Below, one piece after another: positions 32,217-41,561 of a DNA stretch of 51,381 nucleotides. The stretch comes from Solobacterium sp. UBA3691 (GTDB lineage Bacteria > Bacillota_I > Bacilli_A > Erysipelotrichales > Erysipelotrichaceae). The position numbers and the translations under genes are program-made. The DNA lies in NCBI GenBank assembly GCA_002372175.1, contig DFIS01000023.1, positions 1-51,381 of the forward strand, read 5' to 3'. How positions within the stretch are numbered: position 1 is the first letter of the stretch; each line of letters begins with the position of its first letter. The notes under the pieces are model-generated. The model did no database searches. It was not told the origin of the DNA and worked only from the letters and a program-made list of their open reading frames with translations.

Positions 32217-33023
32217 TCATCTTGTTTCTATACGGTATCCTGCAATGCTCAGGGCATCTTCTGCCTTGTCTGTTTCTTCTTTCCTGACAAAGATATAGTC
32301 CGTATCATACGTTGATATGACATATACCGGGATCTTCTTCTCTGCCAGTACTGCTGTAATACCGGAGAGAATGCCGACCAGGGAGAAGTCCAGGTTTCCC
32401 TGTACACGCCAGGCTGTATATTCACCGACGGCAGAGATCTTCGTCTCCGGGACATCCTCCGTCCGTACGACAACAGAGTATTCTTTGTCTGTCTTTGACA
32501 CAAACCAGTATTCCTCGCCATGGTAAACAGGCATTTCACCGGTCTTGACGATCGTGAAGCTTTCGTTCAGTCTTTCCAGGACCAGGGGTTTCTTTCCCTT
32601 CTCGGTATACTGCAGACCCTGACGGCGGCACCAGCGCACAGCTGCTTCGCGGTATGCCTTTGTCCGGTACTGATGCCAGTGTTCATTCAGTCCGTTGTAA
32701 TAGAGTTCATCCCGGAAGCGTTTGAAGGCTCCTCTGCCGGATAATGCATTCTCAAGGATCGTACGGATATTCAGGTTGGGCTGACTTTCCGCAAATTTCG
32801 TCATGACTTCGTAGTCATTGACTTCTTTTCTGCCCGGTAACAGGATATATCTTTCATCCTCAGAGATCTTCTGTCTCAGTTCTGTGACTGTATCTGCCGG
32901 TGTCTTTTCATCGATACGGATGATCTCTCCGGTATCCAGGTGTCTGTAGATCTCACGGCTGTCTCCGGCTTCTTCCAGAGCTTTGATCACTTCTTCGAGT
33001 GTTAATGTCTTTTGTACTGTCAT
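32217..33023 (-). CDS. UPF0158 and ACT-domain fusion protein
   Basis: 268 residues with two parts. The first (about 1-140) ends in SGRGAFKRFRDELYYNGLNE, then HWHQYRTKAYREAAVRWC, which is the UPF0158 pattern. The second (about 150-268) contains EYTAWRVQGNLDFSLVGILS, then GITAVLAEKKIPVYVISTYD, and the end TDYIFVRKEETDKAEDALSI. This is the ACT-like domain found in small amino-acid-sensing proteins. UPF0158 has no assigned function; the ACT part suggests binding of an amino acid or similar ligand. AAGAGGTAAAG is the ribosome-binding site. It lies 43 bases after gyrA and has its own terminator. Confidence 0.75.
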   Translation of the reverse strand: MTVQKTLTLEEVIKALEEAGDSREIYRHLDTGEIIRIDEKTPADTVTELRQKISEDERYILLPGRKEVNDYEVMTKFAESQPNLNIRTILENALSGRGAFKRFRDELYYNGLNEHWHQYRTKAYREAAVRWCRRQGLQYTEKGKKPLVLERLNESFTIVKTGEMPVYHGEEYWFVSKTDKEYSVVVRTEDVPETKISAVGEYTAWRVQGNLDFSLVGILSGITAVLAEKKIPVYVISTYDTDYIFVRKEETDKAEDALSIAGYRIETR

Positions 33024-33042
33024 CTTTACCTCTTACACGGCA

Positions 33043-33063
33043 AAGGGACCGCAGGGTCCCTTT
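33043..33063 (-). terminator. Terminator-like hairpin after gyrA
   Basis: AAAGGGACC-CTGC-GGTCCCTTT, nine perfect pairs, just past the gyrA stop. The U-tract is short (TTT), so termination may be partial. Confidence 0.55.
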
Positions 33064-33066
33064 CCA

Positions 33067-35547
33067 TTATTCTTCTGCAGGTGTTTCTTCCGTCTCCATA
33101 ATTGGATCAACGATCGTGACGGCAGAGACTTTCTTGTCGTCATCTACCTTGATCACACGCACACCCTGTGCTCCTCTTCCGTAGGTGGATACCTGCGACA
33201 GAGAGATACGGATCATGACACCGTCATCAGTCATGATCAGGCAGTCCTCATCACCGCTGATGGCTTTCAGACATACAAGACCGCCGGTCTTATCTGTGAT
33301 ATTCAGTGTCTTGACACCCTTGGCGCCGCGGTTGGTCACACGGTATTCCTCAAGCGGTGTCTTCTTGCCAAAGCCCTTCTCGGTGATCGTCAGGATCATA
33401 CTGCCCTCGGAGCTTGTGGCGGCACCGACGACTTCACTGCCGTCTGTGTTGATACCCTTGACACCCATGGCTGTTCTGCCGCTTGGACGCAGCGTATCTT
33501 CCTTAAAGCGGATCGCCTTGCCGTTGGAAGCCGCAATGACGATCTCCTCATCACCTGATGTACCCTTCACAAATGCAAGTTCATCATCTTCACGCAGGCT
33601 GATGGCAATCTTACCGTTCTTCTGGATATTCTCAAACTCCTCGATCGGTACTCTCTTGATCACACCGTTCTTCGTCACAAAGAACAGATACTTCGCACTA
33701 TCTTCACTGCCATAGGCTACCATCGCTCTGACTTTCTCGTCCTTGTCCAGTCTGAGCAGGTTGACTACCGGCAATCCCTTGGAGGTACGTCCGTAGGAAG
33801 GTACGTTATATCCCTTGATACGGTAGACTCTTCCGGTACTGGTGAAGATCAGCAGGTGATCATGTGTGGACATACTGATCGACTGGTCAACAACATCATC
33901 TTCATTCAGGCTCATGCCCCTGACACCTCTGCCGCCGCGGTTCTGCACACGGTAGGTATCGGAGGTGATCCTCTTGATATATCCGTTCTTGGATATCGTG
34001 ATGATGATATCTTCGACAGGGATCAGGTCTTCGTCTTCCATGTCTGCCCCGGCATCGATGATCTCACTGCGTCTTTGATCACTGTATTTATTCTTGATCT
34101 CGGTCAGTTCATCCTGCAGGATCTGTTCAACACGTGCATGGTTGGCCAGGATATCCTTCAGGTCTGCGATTTTGATCAGCAGTTCCTGATATTCGTTTTC
34201 GATCTTTTCTCTTTCCAGTCCGGACAGTCTTCTCAGCTGCATGGCCAGGATCGCCTTGCCCTGGATCTCATCCAGTCCGAATCTTTCCGCAAACTTGCCG
34301 AGGATCTCGTTGTCATCACGGGATGAACGGATGATATGGATGATCTCATCGATGTTGTCTACAGCGATGCGCAGGCCTTCCAGGATATGGGCTCTGGCTT
34401 CGGCCTTGTTCAGGTCATACTGCGTACGTCTGATGATAACGTTGATCTGGTGCTTGATATAGCCTTCCAGCATTTCCTTCATACTGGCAAGTCTCGGGGC
34501 GCCGTCGATCAGCACAACGTTGTTTACCGCAAAGTTGGACTGCATCGGTGAAAGTCTGTACAGCTGGTTGAGCAGTACTTCAGGCTGGGCATCCTTCTTC
34601 AGTTCCATGACGATACGGATACCGTCCATGTTGGACTCATCACGTAATTCGGAGATGCCTTCGACTTTCTTCTCTCTGGCCAGGGATGCGATCTTTTCGA
34701 CCATGCCGGCCTTGTTTACCATATACGGGATCTCGTAGACAACGATGCGTTTTCTGCCGTTAGGCATGTCTTCGATCTTTGTCTTAGCCCGCATGGCGAT
34801 CGAGCCTCTGCCGGTCTCAAATGCCTGTCTGATGCCTGATCTGCCGAGGATGAAGGCACCTGTCGGGAAGTCCGGTCCCTTGATGTATTCCATCAGCTCT
34901 GTCGCTGTGATCTCGGGATTCTTCATGACGGCGATGACACCGTCGATCGTTTCTCCAAGGTTGTGCGGTGCGACATTGGTGGCCATACCTACGGCAATAC
35001 CGCTGGAGCCGTTGACGATTAGATTCGGGAAGCGGGCAGGAAGTACGCTCGGTTCCTTCTCTTCACCGTCATAGTTGTCATCCATGTCTACCGTGTCCTT
35101 GTCGAGGTCTCTGACCATTTCCAGAGCGATCTTCGACATTCTGGCTTCGGTATAACGCATGGCGGCTGCACCGTCTCCGTCCATCGAGCCGAAGTTGCCG
35201 TGTCCGTCAATCAGCACACAGCGCATGTTCCAGGGCTGAGCCATGTATACCATGGCTCCGTAGATCGAGCTGTCACCGTGAGGGTGGTATTTTCCCATCG
35301 TATCACCGACGATACGCGCACTCTTTCTGTGCGGCTTGTCCGGTGTATTGCCCATCTCGTTCATCGCGTACAGAATTCTTCTCTGTACAGGCTTCAGTCC
35401 GTCTCTCACATCGGGAAGCGCTCTTGAAACGATAACGGACATGGAGTAGTCAAGAAAGTCTCTGCGGATCTCTCTTGTCAGTTCTGTCTCGGTTATATTT
35501 CCCGGGTCAAAATTTTCTTCATCAAATTCCATGAAATCTTCTGCCAT
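33067..35547 (-). CDS. gyrA: DNA gyrase subunit A
   Basis: 826 residues. Gyrase A cuts and rejoins DNA. The N-terminal winged-helix domain carries the catalytic tyrosine Y132 in MRYTEARMSKI, the same offset from the QRDR as in E. coli. The C-terminal domain has the six-bladed repeats, with the GyrA box QNRGGRGVRGM. In the quinolone-resistance-determining region HPHGDSSIYGAMVYMAQ, S93 (E. coli S83) is retained, but G97 replaces the acidic residue found at E. coli D87. GGGAGGCAGAC precedes the ATG. gyrB is 12 bases upstream. Confidence 0.97.
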   Translation of the reverse strand: MAEDFMEFDEENFDPGNITETELTREIRRDFLDYSMSVIVSRALPDVRDGLKPVQRRILYAMNEMGNTPDKPHRKSARIVGDTMGKYHPHGDSSIYGAMVYMAQPWNMRCVLIDGHGNFGSMDGDGAAAMRYTEARMSKIALEMVRDLDKDTVDMDDNYDGEEKEPSVLPARFPNLIVNGSSGIAVGMATNVAPHNLGETIDGVIAVMKNPEITATELMEYIKGPDFPTGAFILGRSGIRQAFETGRGSIAMRAKTKIEDMPNGRKRIVVYEIPYMVNKAGMVEKIASLAREKKVEGISELRDESNMDGIRIVMELKKDAQPEVLLNQLYRLSPMQSNFAVNNVVLIDGAPRLASMKEMLEGYIKHQINVIIRRTQYDLNKAEARAHILEGLRIAVDNIDEIIHIIRSSRDDNEILGKFAERFGLDEIQGKAILAMQLRRLSGLEREKIENEYQELLIKIADLKDILANHARVEQILQDELTEIKNKYSDQRRSEIIDAGADMEDEDLIPVEDIIITISKNGYIKRITSDTYRVQNRGGRGVRGMSLNEDDVVDQSISMSTHDHLLIFTSTGRVYRIKGYNVPSYGRTSKGLPVVNLLRLDKDEKVRAMVAYGSEDSAKYLFFVTKNGVIKRVPIEEFENIQKNGKIAISLREDDELAFVKGTSGDEEIVIAASNGKAIRFKEDTLRPSGRTAMGVKGINTDGSEVVGAATSSEGSMILTITEKGFGKKTPLEEYRVTNRGAKGVKTLNITDKTGGLVCLKAISGDEDCLIMTDDGVMIRISLSQVSTYGRGAQGVRVIKVDDDKKVSAVTIVDPIMETEETPAEE

Positions 35548-35559
35548 GTCTGCCTCCCG

Positions 35560-37524
35560 TTAAATATCCAGATTCTGTACAAAGTGCGCGTTTTCAATAA
35601 TGAAGTTCTTACGCGGTTCGACTTCTTCTCCCATCAGTGTGGAGAAGGCTTCATCAGCAGCTTCGGCATCACCGACATTGACTCTGATCAGCGTCCTGTT
35701 CTTCGGATCCATTGTGGTCTCCCATAACTGTTCGGGATCCATCTCACCTAAGCCTTTATATCTCTGGATGCTGATTCTTTCACCCATTTCCTTCTTGACT
35801 TCTTCCAGCTGTCTGTCGGTATAGGCATATCTGACACTGTTGCCCTTCTGTACTTTATACAGAGGCGGCTGGGCAATGTATACATATCCCTGTTCAACGA
35901 CCGGACGCAGGAATCTGTAGAAGAAGGTCAGCAGTAATGTTCTGATATGGGCACCGTCGACATCGGCATCGGTCATGATCACGATCTTGTGATATCTGAG
36001 CTTGGCGGTATCGACTTCATCGCGCACACCGCATCCGAAGGCTGTGATCATCGAGCGTATCTCAGCGTTTTCAAAGGCCTTGTGTTCCCTTGCTTTTTCT
36101 ACATTGAGGATCTTTCCGCGCAGAGGCAATATCGCCTGATAGTGGCTGTCACGGCCCTGCTTGGCGCTGCCGCCGGCGGAGTCACCCTCGACGATATACA
36201 GTTCGCAGATCGACGCATCCTTGGAGGAACAGTCTGCCAGCTTGCCGGGCAGTGATCCGACTTCCAGCGGACTCTTTCTGCGTGTATTTTCTCTTGCCTT
36301 CTTGGCCGCCAGACGTGCCTGGGAAGCCAGAATACACTTATCCATGATCTTCTTGGCTGTCTCCGGATTCTCCATCAGGAAGCGTTCCAGCTGTGTACCG
36401 AAGATACTGGAAACGACCTGACGTACTTCCGTATTGCCGAGCTTGGTCTTGGTCTGTCCTTCGTACTGGGGATCTTCGTGCTTGACACTGATCACGGCGG
36501 TAATGCCTTCCTTACAGTCATCCGCTGTCAGGTTGTCATCTTTTTCCTTCAGGAAGTTATGACTTCTGGCATACTTATTGATCACTCTGCTCAGAGCCAG
36601 ACGGAAACCTTCTTCATGCGTACCGCCTTCTACCGTGTTGATATTGTTGCAGAAGGTATAGACGTTGGCATTGTATCCGTCGTTGTACTGTACGGCAACT
36701 TCCATCTCTACGTGGTTGGCATTTCCTTCACAGTAGATGATATCGTCATGGATCACCTGTCTGTTCTTGTTCAGGAAGCGTACATACTCTTTCAGACCGC
36801 CTTCAAAGCGGAAGTCATAATGCCTGTGTTTTTCCTCTTCTTCGCGTTCATCGGTAAAGATGATACGAATACCCTTATTCAGAAATGCAAGCTGACGAAG
36901 CCTGTCTCTGAGCGTCTCATGGTCATATACGGTCGTCTCGGTAAAGATCGTCGGGTCTGCCTTGAACCTGATCTTGGAACCATGCTTATCGGCAGGACAT
37001 GTACCGATCTGTTTTAACGGTTCTACCGCATGACCGCCGTTCTCAAATCTTACAAAGTGTACGGTACCTTCACGGTATACTGTGACTTCGAGCCATTCAC
37101 TCAGGGCATTGACAACACTGGCACCGACACCGTGCAGACCGCCGGATACCTTGTATGCGCCGCCGCCGAATTTACCGCCGGCATGAAGTACCGTAAAGAT
37201 CGTCTCGATCGTGGAGATACCGGTTTTGTCATTGAAACCAATAGGCATACCGCGTCCGTCATCTTCTACCGTGATGATATTATCCTTGTCTACGTTAACG
37301 GAGACAGTCGTTGCACGCCCGGCCATGGCTTCGTCGATACCGTTGTCAACGATCTCCCATACCAGGTGATGCAGACCTTTGGCGGAAGTAGACGCAATAT
37401 ACATACCAGGTCTTTTTCTGACAGCTTCCAGTCCGTCAAGAACCTGAATATCCTGATCTCCGTAGGAATGGTCAGTCTTCTCTGTCCATTCTTCCTGTTC
37501 AGCTGTCTTGATTTCTTCACTCAT
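35560..37524 (-). CDS. gyrB: DNA gyrase subunit B
   Basis: 654 residues, the short Gram-positive length. The GHKL ATPase domain shows EIVDNGIDEA, VEDDGRGMPIGF and GGLHGVGASVVNAL. The transducer domain carries the QTKTKLGN switch lysine. The Toprim domain has EGDSAGGSAKQGRD, PLRGKILNVEKA and IMTDADVDGAHI, and the C-terminal QRYKGLGEMDPEQLWETTMD is intact. The usual quinolone-linked positions D and K in EGDSAGG and RGKILN are unchanged. ATGA overlap with recF. Confidence 0.97.
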   Translation of the reverse strand: MSEEIKTAEQEEWTEKTDHSYGDQDIQVLDGLEAVRKRPGMYIASTSAKGLHHLVWEIVDNGIDEAMAGRATTVSVNVDKDNIITVEDDGRGMPIGFNDKTGISTIETIFTVLHAGGKFGGGAYKVSGGLHGVGASVVNALSEWLEVTVYREGTVHFVRFENGGHAVEPLKQIGTCPADKHGSKIRFKADPTIFTETTVYDHETLRDRLRQLAFLNKGIRIIFTDEREEEEKHRHYDFRFEGGLKEYVRFLNKNRQVIHDDIIYCEGNANHVEMEVAVQYNDGYNANVYTFCNNINTVEGGTHEEGFRLALSRVINKYARSHNFLKEKDDNLTADDCKEGITAVISVKHEDPQYEGQTKTKLGNTEVRQVVSSIFGTQLERFLMENPETAKKIMDKCILASQARLAAKKARENTRRKSPLEVGSLPGKLADCSSKDASICELYIVEGDSAGGSAKQGRDSHYQAILPLRGKILNVEKAREHKAFENAEIRSMITAFGCGVRDEVDTAKLRYHKIVIMTDADVDGAHIRTLLLTFFYRFLRPVVEQGYVYIAQPPLYKVQKGNSVRYAYTDRQLEEVKKEMGERISIQRYKGLGEMDPEQLWETTMDPKNRTLIRVNVGDAEAADEAFSTLMGEEVEPRKNFIIENAHFVQNLDI

Positions 37525-38585
37525 ACACTTACCTCCGTCTTTCCGTCATGTATCCGATATGTGCTGATCCTTCCTGTATCCAGGTGCGGCGGGATCTCCG
37601 CTGCCGTGATCAGACACTGTTCTGTTCTCTCTATGCGTTTTAACAATCTTCTCTGTCTCTGCGGATCCAGCTCACTCAGAACATCATCCAGCAGCAGTAC
37701 AGCCTGATGACCGGTCTCTTTTTCCACGTAGCTTAACAATGCAAGCTTGAAGGCCAGCAGGATCATCCTCTTCTGTCCCTGACTGGCATGGTAGATCACA
37801 TTCTTACCATCCAGCATGAAGGTGATATCTTCCCTGTGGATACCGGTATTGGTCATGCGGGATTCAATATCCCTCTCCCTGCTGTTTTTTAACATTTCCG
37901 CAAGATGCGGAATATCTGCCTCATCCACACAGCAGTTGTAGATGACTTCTGCTTTTTCCTCCATGCCTGAGATCTCATGGAATTCATCATTCAGGGTAAG
38001 ATTGATCTGTTCAATAAACTTCTTTCTTTCCTGAATTACCGGCAGCGAATACTCACAGAGCTTCTGATCCAGCGTATCCAGGTAGATCAGATCAGGTGAT
38101 ACTGTCTTTAGCAGCGTATTCCTGTCCTTGAGCAGATTCTGCAGGTGATTGAGGGCAGCGAGATACGTCCCGGAGATCTTTGTGATCTCCTGGTTCAGCA
38201 TCTTTCGTCTTTCTCTTGGGGCATCAGCGAAGATACCGAGATCATCCGGTGTAAACAGGACGACGTTCAGCTTTCCGATAAACTCACTGCTGCGCTTTAC
38301 CGGTACTTTATTGACCAGCAGTGTCTTGCCCTTCTTATGCAGAATGATCTCCAGCTTCTGCTGATCCGCCGTGCAGCGTATATCCGCAAACTCCTGTCCT
38401 TCCCTGATCGCCTTCGTATCATCATTGAGACGGAACGAACGTGTCAGTGAAAGATAGACCAGACTCTCAAGAAGATTTGTCTTGCCCTGTGCATTTTCAC
38501 CAAGGATCATGTTCAGACCGGGTCTGAATTCCAGATGCGCACTCTCGTAATTTCTGAAATTACGCAGACTCAGATCTCTGATCAT
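37521..38585 (-). CDS. recF: Recombination and gap-repair protein RecF
   Basis: 354 residues. An SMC-like ABC ATPase that marks gapped DNA for RecA loading. Walker A GENAQGKTNLLESLVYLS (33-50), the start MIRDLSLRNFRNYESAHLEF, the signature ASQGQKRMILLAFKLALL and Walker B VLLLDDVLSELDPQRQRRLL are intact. It overlaps yaaA before it and gyrB after it by four bases each, so translation is coupled along yaaA-recF-gyrB. Confidence 0.96.
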   Translation of the reverse strand: MIRDLSLRNFRNYESAHLEFRPGLNMILGENAQGKTNLLESLVYLSLTRSFRLNDDTKAIREGQEFADIRCTADQQKLEIILHKKGKTLLVNKVPVKRSSEFIGKLNVVLFTPDDLGIFADAPRERRKMLNQEITKISGTYLAALNHLQNLLKDRNTLLKTVSPDLIYLDTLDQKLCEYSLPVIQERKKFIEQINLTLNDEFHEISGMEEKAEVIYNCCVDEADIPHLAEMLKNSRERDIESRMTNTGIHREDITFMLDGKNVIYHASQGQKRMILLAFKLALLSYVEKETGHQAVLLLDDVLSELDPQRQRRLLKRIERTEQCLITAAEIPPHLDTGRISTYRIHDGKTEVSV

Positions 38586-38785
38586 CCGACAACAAACTTT
38601 CTGCCTTCAACGACAACAATATCTCCCGGATACAGCTTCCTGCCCCGGCGGTCTTCCGGTTCACCGTTGACCGTAATATCCAGCTCCTTCACCAGATATT
38701 TTGCCTGTCCTCCGGTATCCGCAATTCCTGTCATTTTTAAGAATTGTTGTAAAGTTATATACTCTTTTTTCAGTTCCATAAACAC
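38582..38785 (-). CDS. yaaA: S4-domain protein YaaA
   Basis: 67 residues. The RNA-binding S4 fold is recognised by ITLQQFLKMTGIADTGGQAK, then LDITVNGEPEDRRGRKLYPG and DIVVVEGRKFVV. In Firmicutes this small gene sits between dnaN and recF, as here; it may bind rRNA or assist ribosome assembly. The frame begins at a GTG (38785), and an ATG two codons later (38779) is a possible alternative; neither ribosome-binding site is strong. Confidence 0.92.
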   Translation of the reverse strand: MFMELKKEYITLQQFLKMTGIADTGGQAKYLVKELDITVNGEPEDRRGRKLYPGDIVVVEGRKFVVG

Positions 38786-38821
38786 CTGTCAGTATCTTCC
38801 TTATTATATAATAAAAAACAC

Positions 38822-38847
38822 AGAAAAGCCACCTTCCGGCGGCCTTT
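38822..38847 (-). terminator. Intrinsic terminator after dnaN
   Basis: Minus strand: GCCGCC-GGAA-GGTGGC followed by TTTTCTGTGTTTTTT. It separates dnaN from yaaA-recF-gyrB-gyrA; TATAAT just beyond it could be the -10 of a promoter for yaaA. Confidence 0.8.
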
Positions 38848-38879
38848 ACAGTGTATATTCAGAGTTAAGTTTTTTTATA

Positions 38880-40010
38880 TTAATTGTAAGTTCTGACAGG
38901 TAATACAAGCTGCAGTACGGAATTATCATCCGGATCATTTGTCAGGATAAACGGTCTCATTTCACCCTCAAAACGGATACGGATATTCTCGGAATCCAGA
39001 GCTCTGCAGGCATCGATCACATAGTTGCCGGAGAAGCTGATATCGAGCGGTGCGCCCTCGTAGCTGACAGCTGTCAGGTCTTCCTTGGATTCACCGATCT
39101 CCTGGGATTTGCTGGAGAGTGTGATATCATCCGGTCCGTTGACCTGCAGTCTGGTGATCGACATGTTGTCGGTCTTGATAAACGATGTTCTGTCGATCGC
39201 ATGCAGCAGCGCCTGACGGTTGATCACCAGTTCATACTTGAAGGTCTTGGAGATCAGTCTCTCGGTCTCGGGATAGCCTCCTTCAAGCAGCTTGGACTGT
39301 ACTTTTGTATTCTCGGTCAGGAACTGGATCTTCTTGGAGGATACTGCGATCTCAATATCCTGATCACTGCTGCCGAAGATACTTCTGACTTCGTTCAGAC
39401 TCTTGGCCGGTACTGTGATATTGAACTCATCGATCGTAATATCGAAGGTCTTCTTGGCCAGACGGTAAGAGTCGGTAGCGGTCGCTTTCAGGGAAGAACC
39501 ATTGCTGAGGAAGTTGACACCGGTCAGCACAGGTCTTGTCTCCTTATTGCTGGTGGCGAAGGCTGTAACGTTGATGATCGTATTCAGATCTCTGGCATTC
39601 AGCGTAAACTTCGTCTCCGGAGATGTGAAATCAATATTCGGATAATCCGTCGGTCTGTAACCGTTGATCTTGAACTCTGCCTTACCGCCGAAGAAGCGTG
39701 TCAGGGTTCCGTCAATGATCTCAATGTTGATATCCTCGGAATCAATCTTTTTTACGATCTCAAGGAGATACCGGGAGTCAATGACGATACTGCCTTCTTC
39801 TATAATGGAGAGCGCAAGATCAGCATCACTCTCGTTGGAAAGGATCTGCTGAATGGATATATCGGAATCACTGCCGGTCAGGATGACTTTACTGTCTTTC
39901 GCCTGGATCAGAATACCGCTCAGTGCCGGAATCGGTGAGTAGCTGGATACAGACTTACTGACGATCTGCAGTGCGTTATAGAATTTGTTGCGATTGATTT
40001 TCAGATTCAT
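38880..40010 (-). CDS. dnaN: DNA polymerase III sliding clamp (beta subunit)
   Basis: 376 residues, three repeats of the clamp fold. MNLKINRNKFYNALQIVSKS at the start, FKINGYRPTDYPNIDF, TGVNFLSNGSSLKATATDSY and the C-terminal FILTNDPDDNSVLQLVLPVR are typical. CGGAGGAAATCCCC precedes the ATG. The gene follows dnaA after 147 bases that contain the unwinding part of oriC. Confidence 0.97.
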   Translation of the reverse strand: MNLKINRNKFYNALQIVSKSVSSYSPIPALSGILIQAKDSKVILTGSDSDISIQQILSNESDADLALSIIEEGSIVIDSRYLLEIVKKIDSEDINIEIIDGTLTRFFGGKAEFKINGYRPTDYPNIDFTSPETKFTLNARDLNTIINVTAFATSNKETRPVLTGVNFLSNGSSLKATATDSYRLAKKTFDITIDEFNITVPAKSLNEVRSIFGSSDQDIEIAVSSKKIQFLTENTKVQSKLLEGGYPETERLISKTFKYELVINRQALLHAIDRTSFIKTDNMSITRLQVNGPDDITLSSKSQEIGESKEDLTAVSYEGAPLDISFSGNYVIDACRALDSENIRIRFEGEMRPFILTNDPDDNSVLQLVLPVRTYN

Positions 40011-40024
40011 GGGGATTTCCTCCG

Positions 40025-40157
40025 TATATGTTTATTTATTTAGTTATTATTATTAGGGCTGTGGAAATTGTGGAAAAGTTCAATTTATGCCCTGCATACC
40101 TGTATATTCTACCATTTTTTGTATGTGAATAAAGAGTGGATAAGTGTGGAAAACTCA
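40025..40157 (-). other. oriC, dnaA-dnaN intergenic part: DnaA boxes and unwinding element
   Basis: On the minus strand two adjoining DnaA-box-like 9-mers, TTTTCCACA (40077-40069) and ATTTCCACA (40068-40060), are followed by GCCC, then TAATAATAATAA and a further AT-rich tract to about 40025. This matches the basal unwinding system described in Bacillus: box, GC-rich spacer, DnaA-trios. More box-like 9-mers (AGTGGATAA, TGTGGAAAA) lie at 40135-40153. Confidence 0.82.
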
Positions 40158-41561
40158 TCATGCCAGGATCAGTTTTTCGATCTCTTTTACAGCTGTTCCG
40201 AAGGCAGGATCTTTCTTGATCTGTTTTTCCACCTTGGTGCAGGCACTGATGATCGTGGTATGATCTCTGCCGCCGAATTCTTCACCGATCTTCATGTAGG
40301 GAAGATCCAGGAACTTCCGGCACAGGTATATGGATATATGTCTGGCATTGGATATGTTCTTGGTGCGTGTCTTGCCGGTGATCTGCTGGCGTGTGAGACC
40401 GTAGTAATCGGCGACACACTTGATGATCTTATACGGAGACAGGTTCGTATCGGTAACGACTGCCTGGTCCTTTAAGGCACTGATCACGGTCTTTAAGGCG
40501 ATGGATCCGCTGGGTGATATCTCATCCGGATGCATGATGGCATAGAACAGAACACGGTTCCAGGCACCTTCCAGATCACGTATGTTTCCAGAGAAGTTGG
40601 AAGCGATATATGCCAGTCCGTCATCATCGATATCTTCGACTTCACTGCCGCTGTCTGTGATCTTACGGCGCAGGATAGCCAGAGATGTTTCAAACTCAGG
40701 GGAATCGATGCCTACGGAAAGACCGCTGTTGAAACGGCTGATCAGGCGTTCCTCAAGACCTCTGATCTCGCGCGGCTGCCTGTCTGAGGCAATACAGATC
40801 TGCTTGCGGTTATTTACCAGCTCGTTATAGATCAGGAAGAAGATCTCATGGGATTTCTCCTTGCCGGCAAGGAACTGGATATCATCCACCAGCAGCAGAT
40901 CCATACTGCACATATACTGCTTGAATCTGTCGATCTGGTTGCTCTGGATCGCCTTGACGACTTTATCCACAAACTGCAGAGATTCTATGTAATAAACTTT
41001 CTTATCCGGATAGGATTTCTTAACATAGTTAGCAATGGCCATTAACAGATGTGTCTTGCCGAGACCGGAATTACCGTAGATGAACAGCGGATTATAGAAT
41101 TTACCGGGATTGTATGCACATGCCAAAGCCGCAACCTGACTCTCACGGTTGCAGTCACCGACAACAAAGTTTTCAAAGGTTCTGTCTGCCTGGATCGGAG
41201 AAGACGCATATTCTGCCGACATGGTGATATCTTCACTGTTCTCAAACGGACCTTCAAACTGTTTGATCTCATTCTGGGTATATACCTCTACGGTAATAGG
41301 ACTGTCGAGGTCCAGAACTTCGATAAATGCAGAAGAAAGAAGATCGAGATTGTTTACACTGAAGCTGTTTTCGCCGATGATGACCTGTTTCTTGATTACA
41401 TCGTCGGTAACGAGCATGACTTTGACGTCGTTAAGCTCGTAGATGTAGCAGGGCGCAAAAAAAGAATCTACAATATATTCTTCAATATTACCGCTGTTTT
41501 TCAGGTGCTGTATGACCTGTTTCCAGATATGCGCATAATACTGATCTTTAGCTTTACTCAT
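40158..41561 (-). CDS. dnaA: Chromosomal replication initiator DnaA
   Basis: 467 residues. Domain I (1-90) is an N-terminal protein-interaction domain with IWKQVIQHLKNSGNIEEYIV. Domain III has Walker A IYGNSGLGKTHLLMAIANYV, Walker B LLVDDIQFLAGKEKSHEIFF and the box VII segment LEERLISRFNSGLSVGI. Domain IV has the DNA-binding signature FGGRDHTTIISACTKVEKQI. It binds the boxes on both sides of its own gene. The ribosome-binding site (AGAAAGCG) is weak. Confidence 0.98.
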   Translation of the reverse strand: MSKAKDQYYAHIWKQVIQHLKNSGNIEEYIVDSFFAPCYIYELNDVKVMLVTDDVIKKQVIIGENSFSVNNLDLLSSAFIEVLDLDSPITVEVYTQNEIKQFEGPFENSEDITMSAEYASSPIQADRTFENFVVGDCNRESQVAALACAYNPGKFYNPLFIYGNSGLGKTHLLMAIANYVKKSYPDKKVYYIESLQFVDKVVKAIQSNQIDRFKQYMCSMDLLLVDDIQFLAGKEKSHEIFFLIYNELVNNRKQICIASDRQPREIRGLEERLISRFNSGLSVGIDSPEFETSLAILRRKITDSGSEVEDIDDDGLAYIASNFSGNIRDLEGAWNRVLFYAIMHPDEISPSGSIALKTVISALKDQAVVTDTNLSPYKIIKCVADYYGLTRQQITGKTRTKNISNARHISIYLCRKFLDLPYMKIGEEFGGRDHTTIISACTKVEKQIKKDPAFGTAVKEIEKLILA

